A stretch of 5,994 bases of DNA from an uncultured Eubacteriales bacterium (GTDB lineage Bacteria; Bacillota_A; Clostridia; Oscillospirales; Oscillospiraceae). The position numbers and the translations under genes were made by a program. Numbering within the stretch: the first letter of the stretch is position 1; each line of letters starts with the position of its first letter. This document shows, one piece after another, positions 5,937 to 5,994 of the stretch. The stretch lies in contig CASTQR010000106.1 in the NCBI GenBank assembly GCA_949451265.1, forward strand, positions 1 to 5,994, in the 5' to 3' direction. Under the pieces are notes generated by a model. It ran no database searches and was not told where the DNA came from. It saw only the letters and a program-made list of their open reading frames with translations.

Positions 5937-5994
5937 ATGGCAGTCGTATCTATGAAGCAGCTTTTGGAGGCCGGCGTGCACTTCGGCCACCAGA
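5937..5994 (+). CDS. rpsB: 30S ribosomal protein S2, N-terminal fragment
   Basis: Nineteen codons are present before the window ends. The translation MAVVSMKQLLEAGVHFGHQ carries the S2 hallmark MKQLLEAGVHFGHQ. S2 binds the 30S subunit late in assembly at the head-body junction and is needed to hold S1-type interactions where S1 exists. AGGAGG lies 8 nt before the ATG in an unstructured A-rich stretch, an arrangement typical of a highly translated gene. A strong promoter sits about 110 bp upstream. tsf normally follows rpsB and is probably just beyond the edge. pyrH, which often follows tsf, is instead upstream on the other strand. Confidence 0.96.
   Translation, partial: MAVVSMKQLLEAGVHFGHQ

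Noticed and set aside
5891..5994. Open frame starting ATG AGG CTC in the rpsB leader and overlapping rpsB out of frame
   Set aside because: It has only G-rich sequence directly upstream with no proper spacing, starts inside a hairpin loop, and is open mainly because of the base composition. There is no sign of a coding peptide.
1..5994. Mobile element, CRISPR array, tRNA/rRNA gene, toxin-antitoxin or novel defence system
   Set aside because: Almost every base is accounted for by conserved housekeeping genes. No transposase, direct-repeat array or structural RNA signature was visible, and the longest gene-free stretch is about 176 bp.

Overview
This window is an ordinary but well-preserved housekeeping region from a GC-rich, apparently endospore-lineage Firmicute. 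By eye it is about two-thirds G+C. The block pyrH-frr-uppS-cdsA-dxr-rseP-ispG follows a gene order common in Bacillota/Clostridia, and a small YlmC/YmxH-type PRC-barrel protein, a family of spore formers, sits beside it. Together with the high G+C this suggests Oscillospiraceae-like gut Clostridia (Flavonifractor/Oscillibacter type). That placement is inference and was not tested by any search.

Minus strand, read right to left (5318 to 1): pyrH (UMP kinase), frr (ribosome recycling factor), a 98-bp spacer with a very strong GC hairpin, uppS (undecaprenyl diphosphate synthase), cdsA (CDP-diacylglycerol synthase), dxr (DXP reductoisomerase), rseP (site-2 intramembrane metalloprotease) and the first 34 codons of ispG. 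Apart from the frr-uppS spacer the genes are packed like one operon: pyrH/frr and cdsA/dxr overlap by 4 bp, uppS and cdsA are 1 bp apart, dxr and rseP 6 bp apart, and rseP and ispG 12 bp apart. Dxr and IspG act in the MEP pathway. It supplies the isoprenoid units UppS uses to build the C55 carrier lipid for the cell wall. CdsA makes the precursor of acidic phospholipids, and RseP cleaves membrane proteins. The theme is therefore envelope lipid supply tied to nucleotide and translation genes.

Plus strand: a divergent intergenic region (5319-5494) with nested inverted repeats and candidate promoters for both directions, then the YlmC/YmxH-family gene (5495-5761). After it come a strong sigma-A-type promoter, a leader of about 105 nt with three small hairpins, and the first 19 codons of rpsB (ribosomal protein S2).

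I found no mobile element, CRISPR array, tRNA/rRNA gene or unknown multi-gene system. The points worth a second look are regulatory and architectural: pyrH is divergent from rpsB, a long palindrome splits an otherwise coupled operon, a sporulation-sigma-like promoter precedes the YlmC/YmxH gene, palindromes lie over the pyrH promoter, and the rpsB leader is structured.
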